In this document: positions 55,446 to 64,000 of the stretch, one piece after another
Layout of the letters: each line of letters opens with the position of its first letter
How positions within the stretch are numbered: position 1 is the stretch's first letter
Source of the DNA: Bacillus halotolerans
GTDB taxonomy: Bacteria; Bacillota; Bacilli; Bacillales; Bacillaceae
Length of the DNA: 64,000 nucleotides
Reading direction: 5' to 3'
NCBI RefSeq assembly: GCF_001517105.1
Contig: NZ_LPVF01000009.1
Span: 489,742 to 553,741 of the forward strand
Notes under the pieces: generated by a model
What the model was told of the DNA's origin: nothing
Databases searched by the model: none
The model's input: the letters and a program-made list of their open reading frames with translations, nothing else
Program-made: the position numbers and the translations under genes

Positions 55446-56321
55446 TTATCCTTTGACAGACCCCAGCAAAGCCCCTTTTGCAAAATGCTTTTGAATAAAT
55501 GGATAGACCAGCAGAACCGGAATGGTTGCTACGACTATTACTGCCATTTTGATCGTTTGCTCAGGCGGCGGGCTGCCCGAGCCCATTTCCGACATATCCC
55601 CTTGCACCCCGCTTGATACAATCACGATTTGGCGCAAAAGCACCTGAATCGGCCACTTAGTTGAATCATTTAAGTACAAGATCGCCGTCATATACGTATT
55701 CCAGTACGTCACCGCATAAAACAGTGAAATCGTTGCGATCGCTGGAAGAGACAGAGGCAGCACAATTTTGAAGAAAATCCCCAAGTCATTGCAGCCGTCA
55801 ATTTTTGCGGACTCTTCCAGGCTCGCCGGGATGTTTTGAAAGAAGTTTTTCAGAATGATCAAGTTAAAGGCATTAATCGCTGTCGGCAAAATAAGGGCCC
55901 AGTAAGAATCGAGCAATCCAAGCGATTTGACTACCAGGAAAGTCGGAATCATTCCGCCGCTGAAGAGCATCGTAAATACGACGAGAAACATGAGCGGCTG
56001 CCGCCCAATTAAGTCGCGGCGGGATAAACCGTAAGCCATCAATGAAGAAAGAAACATGCTGACCGCCGTGCCTACAACTGTCACAAACACAGAAACGAGC
56101 AAGCTTTTATAAATGATATCTGTCGAAAAAATGTAACGATAGGCATCGAGCGAAAAAGTGGTCGGTATTAAAATGAATGTTTTCGAAACCACTTCCTCTA
56201 CTGTGGCAAAGGATGCTGCAATGACATGAATAAACGGAAGTACGCATATTAAAGCGAACATCAGCAAAAATCCGTAAATCAACATATCAAACAGGCGATT
56301 TTTCAGTGAATGTGCGATCAT
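55446..56321 (-). CDS. ytcP: ABC sugar transporter permease YtcP
   Basis: A permease (291 residues) of the LplC/UgpE type with six helices and the EAA loop EESAKIDGCNDLGIFFKIVL. ATG 56321 follows GGGAGGTGGGA. The N-terminus (MIAHS before LKNRLFD) is about five residues longer than the form I recall from 168. First gene of ytcP-ytcQ, with a full-consensus cre lying between promoter region and ribosome site. Partner of YteP. Confidence 0.92.
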   Translation of the reverse strand: MIAHSLKNRLFDMLIYGFLLMFALICVLPFIHVIAASFATVEEVVSKTFILIPTTFSLDAYRYIFSTDIIYKSLLVSVFVTVVGTAVSMFLSSLMAYGLSRRDLIGRQPLMFLVVFTMLFSGGMIPTFLVVKSLGLLDSYWALILPTAINAFNLIILKNFFQNIPASLEESAKIDGCNDLGIFFKIVLPLSLPAIATISLFYAVTYWNTYMTAILYLNDSTKWPIQVLLRQIVIVSSGVQGDMSEMGSGSPPPEQTIKMAVIVVATIPVLLVYPFIQKHFAKGALLGSVKG

Positions 56322-56335
56322 TCCCACCTCCCTTT

Positions 56336-56349
56336 TGTAAGCGTTATCA
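56336..56349 (-). promoter_or_regulatory. cre site in the ytcP leader
   Basis: TGTAAGCGTTATCA (plus strand) matches the cre consensus TGWAANCGNTNWCA at every fixed position. It ends 15 bases before the ytcP ATG, next to the ribosome site, so CcpA bound there would act as a roadblock. The rest of the 195-bp gap to ytbQ holds the ytbQ terminator and no other gene. Confidence 0.75.
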
Positions 56350-56486
56350 TTATTTTTTAATAAACGAGCTGCAGCTTGTGACGATATCGTGTCTAAAATG
56401 TAGCAAATGTGCGATTGCCATGTCTATAATCATTTGAACACTGTCCCTTGCCCGGCGGCATCGGAACTGGCTTGAAACCGATCATA

Positions 56487-56526
56487 AAAGAAAAAGAGCA
56501 TAATCTTAGAAAATGATTATGCTCTG
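56487..56526 (-). terminator. End terminator of the bio operon (after ytbQ)
   Basis: Minus-strand AGAGCATAATCAT ... AAGATTATGCTCT stem followed by TTTTTC; it begins inside the last codons of ytbQ. Confidence 0.85.
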
Positions 56527-57287
56527 TTATTGCCGTTCTCTTCCTCTTTCAGAAGCTCAGCAGTATTCATTTGAGGCGCAAACCCAAGCTCCTGAACCGC
56601 GGATTCTATCGACCACGGCTTGCCGGGATTGTTAGAGACGGCGTAATAAGTGCCGTAACGGATATTCGTTTCAATGGCTGCTTTAAAAATCGACAGCAAG
56701 TCCGGATGGGAAAGAAGCGTTTTTTTCGTCCGGTCGTTCTCATGCAGTGTAGCCATTTCATCTGTGACGACCGTTCCGATTCGAAGGTTGATGACAGAGA
56801 GCTTATTTTCCAGATAAAACAGGTGGCCGATATGTTCCGAGGTCAGCTTTAGGACGCCGTATAGATTTTTTGACAGCGGATAATCGTCGGTTGTGATTTC
56901 CCGCCCTAAGAGCGAACGCCCGTCTTTTTCGTACACATCTGTCACATGATTGCTGCTGGCGAAAACAACCTTTGGGATGCCGAGCTCTGCTGCCGCGCGG
57001 CACAAATAGTAGCTTGCTCTATAAAAAATATCCGTCATTTTTTCAAATTCAGCTGTGTCCATGACATCGTATTTGATTTTGACAGCGAGTAAGTTCACGA
57101 TCACGTCTGTATCTCTCGGAATCTTTTTCAATAGATCCTCATAGTTTGACGCATCTGCCTGAATAGCGGGTCCTAAGCCTTCGTAGCGGTCTTTATCCAG
57201 CACCGTCACCTCGTACTCAGACTTAAGCCCTTTAGCCAATATTCTCCCAATCACACCATTTCCGCCGGCGATCAGCACTTTTCTCAT
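56517..57287 (-). CDS. ytbQ: NAD-dependent epimerase/dehydratase YtbQ
   Basis: A 256-residue extended short-chain dehydrogenase: VLIAGGNGVIGRILAKGL is the nucleotide-binding Gly-rich loop, followed by ADASNYEDLL, a Ser in VVFASSNHVTDVY and the YGVLKLTSE active-site Tyr-x-x-x-Lys. Substrate unknown. It is the last gene of the biotin operon (bioWAFDBI-ytbQ), 85 bp after bioI, and its role in biotin metabolism, if any, is not known. Confidence 0.9.
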   Translation of the reverse strand: MRKVLIAGGNGVIGRILAKGLKSEYEVTVLDKDRYEGLGPAIQADASNYEDLLKKIPRDTDVIVNLLAVKIKYDVMDTAEFEKMTDIFYRASYYLCRAAAELGIPKVVFASSNHVTDVYEKDGRSLLGREITTDDYPLSKNLYGVLKLTSEHIGHLFYLENKLSVINLRIGTVVTDEMATLHENDRTKKTLLSHPDLLSIFKAAIETNIRYGTYYAVSNNPGKPWSIESAVQELGFAPQMNTAELLKEEENGNNRA

Positions 57288-57372
57288 ATGTTCACTCCCC
57301 TTTTTTATAGATTGCCCATTTTCGCCGGGGATGACACGTTTTCAGCATTCACATGGCTTCCTTTAGCCTTCA

Positions 57373-58557
57373 TTAAAAAATAACCGGCAGCTCCATAAGC
57401 GCTCTAAAACCAATTAGCTTCCGGTATCGCACTTCAGAAACAGCGAGCTGCAGGCCGGGCATGCGCTGCAGAAGAGTGTTGATTGCAATTTGTGCTTCTA
57501 GCCGTGCCAGCGAGGAACCTATACAAATATGGTGGCCCTGTCCGAATGAAAGATGGGGATTAGGGCTTCTGGTGATATCGAATTCATTGGCATGCGCGAA
57601 TACTTTTGGGTCTCGATTGGCAGCCCCCAGCAGAATATAGACATGCTCCCCTTGTCGAATCGTTACGCCATTCATTTCAATATCTTCTGACGCAACACGG
57701 GCTGTCATTTGTGTGGGGCTTTCATAACGTAAACATTCCTCAACTGCGGTATGAATCAGAGCTGGGTTTTCTTTGAGCTGCAAAAGCTGTTCTCGATGCT
57801 GCAGCAGACAAAGAAGTGAGTTGCTGATGAGATTCACTGTTGTTTCATGTCCGGCGATCGCAAGCAATATACACGTTGATGCCACTTCCTCCTCCGTCAG
57901 CTTATCAGCCTGTCCTTCCTTCAGCAGCATGCTGATCACGTCATGCTGCGGTTTTTGTTTTCGTTTTTGAATAAGCTCTCTAAAATACTCCCTCATCATT
58001 ACAGTGATCTGATTGCCATCTGTTAACACCTTTCTTGATCGGGTAAAATCAATCGTTTGAACAAGGCTTGACGCCCACTCTTTAAATTGATCCCTTCCTT
58101 CTGCCGGCACACCTATGATCTTAGCTATAATGCTGCTTGCCAAAGGAAAAGCAAAGTCAGAAATCAGCTCCATCTTTTTTTCCCCTTGCACTTGATCAAG
58201 CAAATGATGGACAGTTTCATTTATAAATGGGCGATAGCCCTCTGTCATTCTCGGAGTAAATACCCCGCTGACCGGCATACGCAGGCGCCTGTGATCAGGC
58301 TGATTCTGAAACAGCATCATCTGCTTCTGGACATGATTCAAATCCTTATATTTTATAGAGGTCTCAGGCAGCGGGACACGTGTTCTGAATCTGGTATCTT
58401 TCAGAATTGCTGCCGCTTCCTCATATCCCGTGACATACCAGCCTGGATACTTCAAAACATTCCCTTTATATAAAGGGTGTGCAGAACGTAATGTATCGTA
58501 AAAAGGATAAGGGTTTTTAAAAAATGCAGAAGGTGTAAGTGAAATTGAATTTGTCAT
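57373..58557 (-). CDS. bioI: Cytochrome P450 BioI (pimeloyl-ACP formation)
   Basis: P450 (CYP107H type) of 394 residues that cleaves long-chain acyl-ACP to pimeloyl-ACP for biotin synthesis. Characteristic sites: I-helix AGHETTVN (about 233-240), the ExxR in EECLRYESP, and the heme loop FGQGHHICIGSSLA with the axial Cys near residue 344. It lies 90 bp after bioB, beyond the internal terminator at 58602-58640, so it should be expressed less than the upstream bio genes. Confidence 0.95.
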   Translation of the reverse strand: MTNSISLTPSAFFKNPYPFYDTLRSAHPLYKGNVLKYPGWYVTGYEEAAAILKDTRFRTRVPLPETSIKYKDLNHVQKQMMLFQNQPDHRRLRMPVSGVFTPRMTEGYRPFINETVHHLLDQVQGEKKMELISDFAFPLASSIIAKIIGVPAEGRDQFKEWASSLVQTIDFTRSRKVLTDGNQITVMMREYFRELIQKRKQKPQHDVISMLLKEGQADKLTEEEVASTCILLAIAGHETTVNLISNSLLCLLQHREQLLQLKENPALIHTAVEECLRYESPTQMTARVASEDIEMNGVTIRQGEHVYILLGAANRDPKVFAHANEFDITRSPNPHLSFGQGHHICIGSSLARLEAQIAINTLLQRMPGLQLAVSEVRYRKLIGFRALMELPVIF

Positions 58558-58601
58558 ATGCTCCCTCTCATGATTCTGACATCATCATTTTGACTCCATA
58601 A

Positions 58602-58640
58602 AAATAAAAGCAATCGACATGACACCGATTGCTTCTATTC
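58602..58640 (-). terminator. Internal terminator between bioB and bioI
   Basis: Minus-strand AAGCAATCGGTGTC / GACATG-TCGATTGCTT hairpin followed by TTATTTTT. A terminator at this site splits the bio transcript in B. subtilis (published knowledge), giving a short bioWAFDB message and a longer read-through message. Confidence 0.8.
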
Positions 58641-58646
58641 TTGCTT

Positions 58647-59654
58647 TCAGCTATTTGCACTTAAACTGGCTTTCATTTCTTCGACCGATTCTACTTCAAA
58701 TCCTAAATCACTCAGCATTTTATGATCCTCCGTCTCCTCCTGTCCGGAAGTCGTTAAATAATCTCCGACAAAGATGGAGTTGGCGGCGTACAGCCCCAAT
58801 GGCTGCAATGAACGGAGATTGACCTCTCTTCCACCAGAAATGCGGATTTCTTTTGACGGATTGATATAACGGAACAGCGCCAGCACTTTTAAGCAATACA
58901 GCGGGTTTAATTCATTTACGCCTTCTAATGGTGTGCCGTCAATCGCATGCAAAAAATTCACCGGAATGGAATCAGCGTCAAGGGCCTTCAAGCTTTGTGC
59001 GATATCGATGACATCCTGTTTCGTTTCCTTCATTCCGATAATGGCGCCTGAACATGGAGACATGCCGGAGGTTTTTGCAATCTCAACCGTATTGACCCTG
59101 TCCTCATACGTATGTGACGTGGTAATGTTTGAATGATTTCTCTGTGATGTATTGACATTATGATTATAGCGGTCTACTCCGGCTTCTTTCAGCCGCTTCG
59201 CCTGCTCCGGCTTTAACAATCCGAGACACGCACAAACTTTCAGTCCATACGTATCTTTTATTTCCTGTACCGCTTCTGCGACCTGATCCACTTCTCTGTT
59301 GGACGGCCCCCTGCCGCTTGCTACGATACAATATGTACCTATGTTCAAATCATGCGCCCGCTTTGCGCCTTCCAGAAGGGTTTCCTTATTCACCATCCGG
59401 TAACTCTCAATCGGCGCTTTTGAAATGGCAGACTGGGAACAATAGCCGCAATTTTCCGGACAGAGCCCTGATTTTGCATTCATAATCATATTGAGCTTTA
59501 CTTTTTTTCCATAAAACCGTTTTCTGATGTGAAAAGCTCCATGCATCAAAAGCAAGATGTCTTCATCTGGACAGTTTAAAATCGAAAGCGCCTCTTCGTT
59601 GGTCACCTCTGCTCCGCCCAGCACCCGGTCTGCAAGTTCCATCCATTGATTCAT
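58647..59654 (-). CDS. bioB: Biotin synthase
   Basis: Radical SAM enzyme that inserts sulfur into dethiobiotin. The 335-residue TIM barrel has the [4Fe-4S] motif CPENCGYCSQ (about 66-75), the second cluster Cys residues in TYCIVASGRGP and CACLGLL, and Arg in EIRISGGREV. ATG 59654 (MNQWMELADR) follows GTGGGGG; the open extension through bioD is not coding. Two bases after bioD. Confidence 0.96.
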   Translation of the reverse strand: MNQWMELADRVLGGAEVTNEEALSILNCPDEDILLLMHGAFHIRKRFYGKKVKLNMIMNAKSGLCPENCGYCSQSAISKAPIESYRMVNKETLLEGAKRAHDLNIGTYCIVASGRGPSNREVDQVAEAVQEIKDTYGLKVCACLGLLKPEQAKRLKEAGVDRYNHNVNTSQRNHSNITTSHTYEDRVNTVEIAKTSGMSPCSGAIIGMKETKQDVIDIAQSLKALDADSIPVNFLHAIDGTPLEGVNELNPLYCLKVLALFRYINPSKEIRISGGREVNLRSLQPLGLYAANSIFVGDYLTTSGQEETEDHKMLSDLGFEVESVEEMKASLSANS

Positions 59655-59656
59655 TT

Positions 59657-60352
59657 TCATGCCCCCACTCGATTGATCAGTAATGATAAATCTATATGGT
59701 TCTTCACCATATTCTGAATCGTTTCTTTTGTTGTGTTTATCAGCTTTGGCGTCACTCCTAATAGCGGCACACCGCATAGGCTCTCAATCATTTCAGGATT
59801 GGTTTTTTCATCACGATCTGGAGAATCACTGATTCCATTGATGACGATTCCGGCGATTGGAAGGCCCATGCTTTTGGCATATTGAACAGTTAAAAAGGTG
59901 TGATTAATCGTTCCAAGATGAGGGCGTGCCACAATAATCACTGGAAGCTGTAACGCTTTTATAACATGACTGACTAAAAAATCCTCTCCCAATGGCACAG
60001 AAATCCCGCCCGCACCTTCTACGATGAAGCATTCATGTTTTTCTCTTATCCGCTCCCAATGGCGTAAGACCTCTTCCATTTTGACAGCCTTTCCCTCTAG
60101 CTTTCCGGCAACATATGGAGCTAGCGGCTCTTTGAATGCAAAAGGCGTAATCTCTTCATGTGAAAGACTCGTTTGCGACATCTCTTTCAGCAGGCTTGTA
60201 TCGCTCTCTGGATGATGAGGGGAGATTCCGCTTAGAAATGGTTTAAATACTCCGACATCCATCTTATTTTCCCGCAATAAGGCTGCTAGACCGCTGGATA
60301 TCACCGTTTTCCCCACTTCTGTATCTGTTCCGGTTACAAAAAAACCTCTCAT
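59657..60352 (-). CDS. bioD: Dethiobiotin synthetase
   Basis: ATP-dependent carboxylase that closes the ureido ring of dethiobiotin from DAPA. The 231-residue P-loop enzyme begins [16 protein letters not shown] (Walker A at about 8-16), followed by KPFLSGI, a catalytic EGAGGISVPL loop and the adenine pocket around NGISD. ATG overlaps the bioF stop by four bases. Between bioF and bioB in the operon. Confidence 0.95.
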   Translation of the reverse strand: MRGFFVTGTDTEVGKTVISSGLAALLRENKMDVGVFKPFLSGISPHHPESDTSLLKEMSQTSLSHEEITPFAFKEPLAPYVAGKLEGKAVKMEEVLRHWERIREKHECFIVEGAGGISVPLGEDFLVSHVIKALQLPVIIVARPHLGTINHTFLTVQYAKSMGLPIAGIVINGISDSPDRDEKTNPEMIESLCGVPLLGVTPKLINTTKETIQNMVKNHIDLSLLINRVGA

Positions 60353-61521
60353 GGAATGATGTTCAGCTCCTTTCCGATTGAACGAAATGCTTCCAGCAAA
60401 TGATCAATATTCCTCATACTGTGCCCAGCAGTGATGGTTAATCGGATACGGCTTTCTCCTGGCGCAACGGTCGGCGGACGAATGGCAGGGGCATAGATTC
60501 CTTTGTCCTGCAGTTTATCAGCAAACGTGACGGTTTTTCGGGTATCGCCGATGACCACCGGAATAATCGGTGTATGATGCCCTTTCACCACATAGCCCAT
60601 GTGCTTCAGATTCGTTTTGATCATCTGGATATAAGAATATAAAAGCTGCCGTTTTTCCTTGCTGGCTTCAATGATGTCTAACGCCTCATGGGCAGCTGCA
60701 CAGCTTGCCGGCGGAATAGCGGTTTGAAAGATAAACGTTCTGGCATGGTTCAGCAGAAAGTCGATGAATACCGCTGAACCTGCAGCGAACCCCCCTTCCG
60801 CTCCGGCAGCTTTGCTTAACGTGCCGATGACAATGTCAGGACAAACACCGAAATGTTCACTCGTCCCTCCTCCTGATTCGCCCAAAACACCTGTTGCATG
60901 CGCATCATCAACGATCACGTAAGCATTGCACCGTTTAGCAAGGGAGATGATCTGATCAAGAGGGGCAATCGTGCCATCCATGCTGAATACCCCGTCTGTT
61001 ACGATAAAACGGCGCTGGTACCGCTGTGTTTCTTTCAGTTTTTCTTCAAGATCAGCCATTTCGATATGGCGATAAATGACCGTATCAGCCTTAGACAGGC
61101 GGCAGCCATCGATGATACTTGCATGATTTAATTGATCACTTAAAATGACGTCCCCTTTTTCAGGTAAAGAAGAAAGGACACCGACATTGGCTAAATAGCC
61201 GCTTGAAAACAGTAAAGCCGCTTCTGTCCGTTTAAAGCCGGCAATCTTTTTTTCGAGTTTTTCATGCCAGATCAAATTGCCAGTCGTTAAACGCGAGCCG
61301 GTGCTTCCTGCTCCAAATTGCTGCAGTGCTTCTTGAGCTGCAGAGACCAAGCGGTTATGGTTTGCGAGACCTAAATAATTGTTTGACGACCAGACCGTTT
61401 GATTTTTGCCATCAATCGTCACCTCCGGAATTGGAGGCCCGTTCATTGTTCGCAGTGTACGATATACGCCGGCTCCCTTCGCTTTGTCTAACCGGCGGCT
61501 TAACCAGCTGTCAATGCTCAA
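60349..61521 (-). CDS. bioF: 8-amino-7-oxononanoate synthase (KAPA synthase)
   Basis: PLP-dependent alpha-oxoamine synthase of 390 residues joining pimeloyl-CoA/ACP and L-Ala. Motifs: [20 protein letters not shown] variant [26 protein letters not shown] (PLP Asp), and the Schiff-base Lys in [16 protein letters not shown] 61521 overlaps the end of bioA by 11 bases, indicating coupling. Compared with the 168 protein it is 1 residue longer. Confidence 0.95.
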   Translation of the reverse strand: MSIDSWLSRRLDKAKGAGVYRTLRTMNGPPIPEVTIDGKNQTVWSSNNYLGLANHNRLVSAAQEALQQFGAGSTGSRLTTGNLIWHEKLEKKIAGFKRTEAALLFSSGYLANVGVLSSLPEKGDVILSDQLNHASIIDGCRLSKADTVIYRHIEMADLEEKLKETQRYQRRFIVTDGVFSMDGTIAPLDQIISLAKRCNAYVIVDDAHATGVLGESGGGTSEHFGVCPDIVIGTLSKAAGAEGGFAAGSAVFIDFLLNHARTFIFQTAIPPASCAAAHEALDIIEASKEKRQLLYSYIQMIKTNLKHMGYVVKGHHTPIIPVVIGDTRKTVTFADKLQDKGIYAPAIRPPTVAPGESRIRLTITAGHSMRNIDHLLEAFRSIGKELNIIP

Positions 61522-62857
61522 GGCTGGTTACCTCTTGGATCGCTTCTTTCATAATAGACACCATTGCTTCGAGCTCTTCAGCTGTGCTGGCAAGCGGAGG
61601 AAGAAATGCAATTACATCGCCGAGCGGTCTCGTCAGCATCCCGAGCTCTCTCATTTTCAACGAAACTTTGTACCCTACCCGCCGATCAGCAGGATAAGGC
61701 CGTTTGGTTTCCTTTGACTGAACAAGCTCTGCGCCGCACATAAAGCCGAGCTGCCGAATATCCCCAACGTGAGGAAGAGCATGCAGGTCTTGAAGAAGTA
61801 AATGGAGCTTTTTACTTTTTTGCGCGACTTGTTCAACGATGTTTTCAGATTCAAATAATCTCAGGTTTTCTAGAGCAACCGCACAGCCAAGCTGGTTTCC
61901 TGTATAGGAGTGACCGTGGAAAAAGGTTTTTTGTTCTTTGTATTCATCGTAGAATGCATGGTAGATGTCTTCGGTGGCAAAGGTGACGGCTATCGGCAAA
62001 TAGCCTCCTGTAATGCCTTTGCCGGCAGCCATTAGATCAGGCTGAACATTTTCGTGCTCACATGCAAACATTTTCCCCGTACGCCCAAAACCAGTGGCAA
62101 CTTCATCAACAATCATTAAGACATCGTAAGCTGTACAAAGCTCGCGCACACCTGCCAAGTATCCTGCCGGCATCACAATCATGCCGGATGCTCCTTGAAC
62201 CATTGATTCAATCGAAAGCGCCGCAATTTCGTGATGGTGTTCCTTCAGCAGCTGTTCAAGCGCATAGAGACACTCATCACGGGTCTGCACAGGATCGCCG
62301 CTTCCCGAGCGGTATACATAAGGGATCGGAGCTTTATAACTATCAAACATTAACGGGCCATAGACGTGGTGGAACAGTTCAATTGAACCGACACTGACGG
62401 CACCGATCGTATCGCCGTGATACCCATTTTTCATTGCAATAAATTTTTGTTTCTCAGGCTTTCCGATGTTCTTCCAATATTGAAACGCCATTTTTAGAGC
62501 AATTTCCATCGCTTCTGCACCGCTGTCTGAATAAAAAACACGCGTCAGCTTCTCCGGACTGATCTCGGTTAATGTCTCGGCAAGTTCAGTCGCCGGAACG
62601 TTGGTCATGCCCAATAATGTGGAGTGAGCAATTTTTCCAAGCTGTTTTATGATGGCCTCATCTAATTCCTTTTTGCGGTGCCCGTGCACATTAAGCCAAA
62701 CGGAGGAAAAGCCGTCATAATATTCCTTGCCGTTTATGTCTTTTACTTTGATTCCGTTGCCGCTTTCGATGATCAAGGGATGTTCATCATAGTCTTTCAT
62801 TTGAGTAAAAGGCAGCCAAAGATGTTTTTTACTTTTTTCTATCACATTTTGAGTCAT
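61511..62857 (-). CDS. bioA: Adenosylmethionine/lysine-8-amino-7-oxononanoate aminotransferase
   Basis: Class III PLP aminotransferase making DAPA from KAPA; the B. subtilis enzyme uses lysine as amino donor. The 448-residue protein shows [38 protein letters not shown] with the PLP Asp, and the Lys in [13 protein letters not shown]. Two adjacent ATGs exist; the second (62857) is six bases from GGGAGG. Its start overlaps the end of bioW by about 29 bases. Second gene of the operon. Confidence 0.95.
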   Translation of the reverse strand: MTQNVIEKSKKHLWLPFTQMKDYDEHPLIIESGNGIKVKDINGKEYYDGFSSVWLNVHGHRKKELDEAIIKQLGKIAHSTLLGMTNVPATELAETLTEISPEKLTRVFYSDSGAEAMEIALKMAFQYWKNIGKPEKQKFIAMKNGYHGDTIGAVSVGSIELFHHVYGPLMFDSYKAPIPYVYRSGSGDPVQTRDECLYALEQLLKEHHHEIAALSIESMVQGASGMIVMPAGYLAGVRELCTAYDVLMIVDEVATGFGRTGKMFACEHENVQPDLMAAGKGITGGYLPIAVTFATEDIYHAFYDEYKEQKTFFHGHSYTGNQLGCAVALENLRLFESENIVEQVAQKSKKLHLLLQDLHALPHVGDIRQLGFMCGAELVQSKETKRPYPADRRVGYKVSLKMRELGMLTRPLGDVIAFLPPLASTAEELEAMVSIMKEAIQEVTSLEH

Positions 62858-63623
62858 CATCTTCCTCCCACTCTATCAAAATAGGCTGCTTCTCGAGATC
62901 ATTTATGTATGTGTTTACATTTACAGAGCCGTCAGCAAAAAAGATTCGGCAGCCCTCTTCAGTCCCGTATTCTTTCATTGCTGTAATACGCTGATAGCCC
63001 AATTTTTTACCCGCGACGTAGCCTGTTATGTAATCAGGGTCATCTGACCAGCATAATTCTGCAACAGTTGCCGGATGCTCATTCACCTTTGAAGCAAGTG
63101 CAAGGGCCTCTTTTATCCTTGGGTTTGATGGTGCGCCATAGCGTTGTGCCCATTGTTCAAAATTGAGGTCGGGCCAATCCATTCTGGACACCCGTACACC
63201 TTTATCGTGTGTTTGATCAACCCGTTTGCCAGTGTGAATATCAAACACCACCGCTCCCCTGATACCTGACCATTCAGGAATTTGTTGATATGCTTTTTCA
63301 ATCACTTTTCTTGGAACACCCGCTCTCTCCAATAAGAATCGGGCAAGACTTTGTCCCTCTTCCGGGGATTCCACTTCATTTGTCTTCATTGGTAATGGAT
63401 GAATCTTCTTAACCGGCTCATGAACCTCTTCAAATTGAATTTGCATAAAATCCGGTTTTCCTCTAGAGTGAGATAACCCTTTTTCTAATAAGGCATTCAC
63501 CGTACGTTTCATATTATCAAACGTGATGAGCCGTTCTCCGCCGGATATATGCTTTCCTCCATCTTCGTGAGACCCATTCATAGAAGCTCTCATTCTGACA
63601 CTGTAAAATGTTTCTTCTTGCAT
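62829..63623 (-). CDS. bioW: Pimeloyl-CoA synthetase (6-carboxyhexanoate-CoA ligase)
   Basis: ATP-dependent ligase that activates pimelate to pimeloyl-CoA, the BioW entry route used by B. subtilis. The 264-residue protein starts [14 protein letters not shown], has [12 protein letters not shown] early and RVSRMDWPD and the C-terminal [14 protein letters not shown] with the conserved fold of the family. It is the first gene of the operon, 46 bases after the BirA operator, with GAAAGGG before the ATG. The C-terminus (DDSKCDRKK) is a few residues longer than in 168 as I remember it, running into bioA. Confidence 0.95.
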   Translation of the reverse strand: MQEETFYSVRMRASMNGSHEDGGKHISGGERLITFDNMKRTVNALLEKGLSHSRGKPDFMQIQFEEVHEPVKKIHPLPMKTNEVESPEEGQSLARFLLERAGVPRKVIEKAYQQIPEWSGIRGAVVFDIHTGKRVDQTHDKGVRVSRMDWPDLNFEQWAQRYGAPSNPRIKEALALASKVNEHPATVAELCWSDDPDYITGYVAGKKLGYQRITAMKEYGTEEGCRIFFADGSVNVNTYINDLEKQPILIEWEEDDDSKCDRKK

Positions 63624-63668
63624 ACCTTCTCGCCCTTTCAGCTTTGATTACAGAAGAAAGCAGACTAT

Positions 63669-63733
63669 TTGTTAACCATTTATAAATTAAGGTTAACAAA
63701 TAGAATACTATTATGTATACACAATTCTGTCAA
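63669..63733 (-). promoter_or_regulatory. bio operon promoter and BirA operator
   Basis: Minus-strand TTGACA (63728-63733), 17-base spacer, TAGTAT (63705-63710). Just downstream is a perfect inverted repeat TTGTTAAC-15-GTTAACAA (63669-63699), the biotin repressor BirA operator. Biotin-loaded BirA would block bioWAFDBI transcription. Confidence 0.88.
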
Positions 63734-63890
63734 TATCAGAACGCCATTTCCTCATAAACAAAATCTATTTATCATGTATATTCCTGATAACTGTATTTCC
63801 ACTAGAAAAAGAAGAGACGGGCAGATGCTCGCCTCCTTACCTGTTTAGAACCATTTCAGAAAAACACTTTAAGCCTGCCTTTTTTCACTG

Positions 63891-64000
63891 TCACAGCCAC
63901 TGTTTCAAAAACCGCAGAGCTTCATGCCTCATCATAGCTGTCTCAAAATGCCCTGAAGCGGAGCGCGCCATACGGTAACAATCAGAAGCCCCTTTTTCAG
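63891..64000 (-). CDS. ytaP: YtaP, alpha/beta-hydrolase family (C-terminal fragment in window)
   Basis: Only the last 35 codons are inside the window: EKGASDCYRMARSASGHFE up to the end FLKQWL and TGA at 63891-63893. In B. subtilis ytaP lies directly upstream of bioW in the same direction and encodes a putative acetyl-xylan-esterase-like hydrolase; the tail GHFETAMMRHEALRFL carries the presumed catalytic His. The 267-bp gap to bioW contains the promoter and operator but no clear ytaP terminator. Confidence 0.75.
   Translation of the reverse strand, partial: EKGASDCYRMARSASGHFETAMMRHEALRFLKQWL

Noticed and set aside
63810..63845. Possible terminator of ytaP
   Set aside because: Only a short imperfect stem (GGGCAGATGCTCGCC) without a T-run.

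Overview
The window is chromosomal DNA of a Bacillus subtilis-group organism. Most proteins are recognisable as close orthologues of the B. subtilis 168 tyrS-acsA-acuABC-ccpA-aroA ... amyX ... opuD ... bioWAFDBI-ytaP segment, in the same order and orientation. They differ enough from 168, as I remember it, that this is probably a sister species or divergent strain; I cannot name the species from the sequence alone. No CRISPR array, rRNA, tRNA, insertion sequence or intact mobile element was seen.

Layout. 1-4390: right end of a decayed prophage integrated at the 3' end of rpsD (the last codons VIEFYSR-stop survive as the right attachment site at 4362-4386). It keeps an SPbeta/PBSX-like lysis module (XkdX, BhlA, BhlB, amidase) reading left and an integrase reading right. 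Both the amidase and the integrase carry one in-frame nonsense codon, so the element looks immobile. 4391-8002: rpsD terminator, tyrS with a T-box leader, and acsA. 8089-10629: acuABC, which controls AcsA by acetylation, with a cre site; acuA seems to have lost its start codon. 10641-16101: motPS, ccpA, aroA (DAHP synthase/chorismate mutase) and the sigma-B stress operon ytxGHJ. 16264-22655: murC, sftA (with an expanded repetitive linker) and ytpPQR. 22889-29609: ytoQ with a newly noticed sigma-B-like promoter, ytoP, ytzB, malS, ytnP, trmB, ytzH and a nonsense-inactivated ytmP.

29791-46493: amyX-ytlRQP, ytkP, pepV, pbuO (with paired PurBoxes), ythPQ, ytzE, an RsuA-type pseudouridine synthase, the MurJ-like flippase ytgP, ytfP and opuD. 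46537-57287: cse60 and the rhamnogalacturonan uptake and breakdown cluster yteUTSRP-ytdP-ytcQP, in which a full-consensus cre lies in the ytcP leader, then ytbQ. 57373-63623: the biotin operon bioWAFDBI with a strong promoter, a perfect BirA operator and the internal terminator between bioB and bioI. The C-terminus of ytaP closes the window.

The genes fall into a few working groups: acetate activation and its control (acsA, acuABC, ccpA), biotin from pimelate (bioW-A-F-D-B, with P450 BioI supplying pimeloyl chains), pectin-derived oligosaccharide use under AraC-type regulator YtdP and CcpA, and cell-wall or division functions (murC, sftA, ytgP). I found no convincing entirely new system. The most informative anomalies are the rpsD-integrated prophage with its disabled integrase and lysin, the start-loss in acuA, the nonsense codon in ytmP, and several unlisted regulatory sites.
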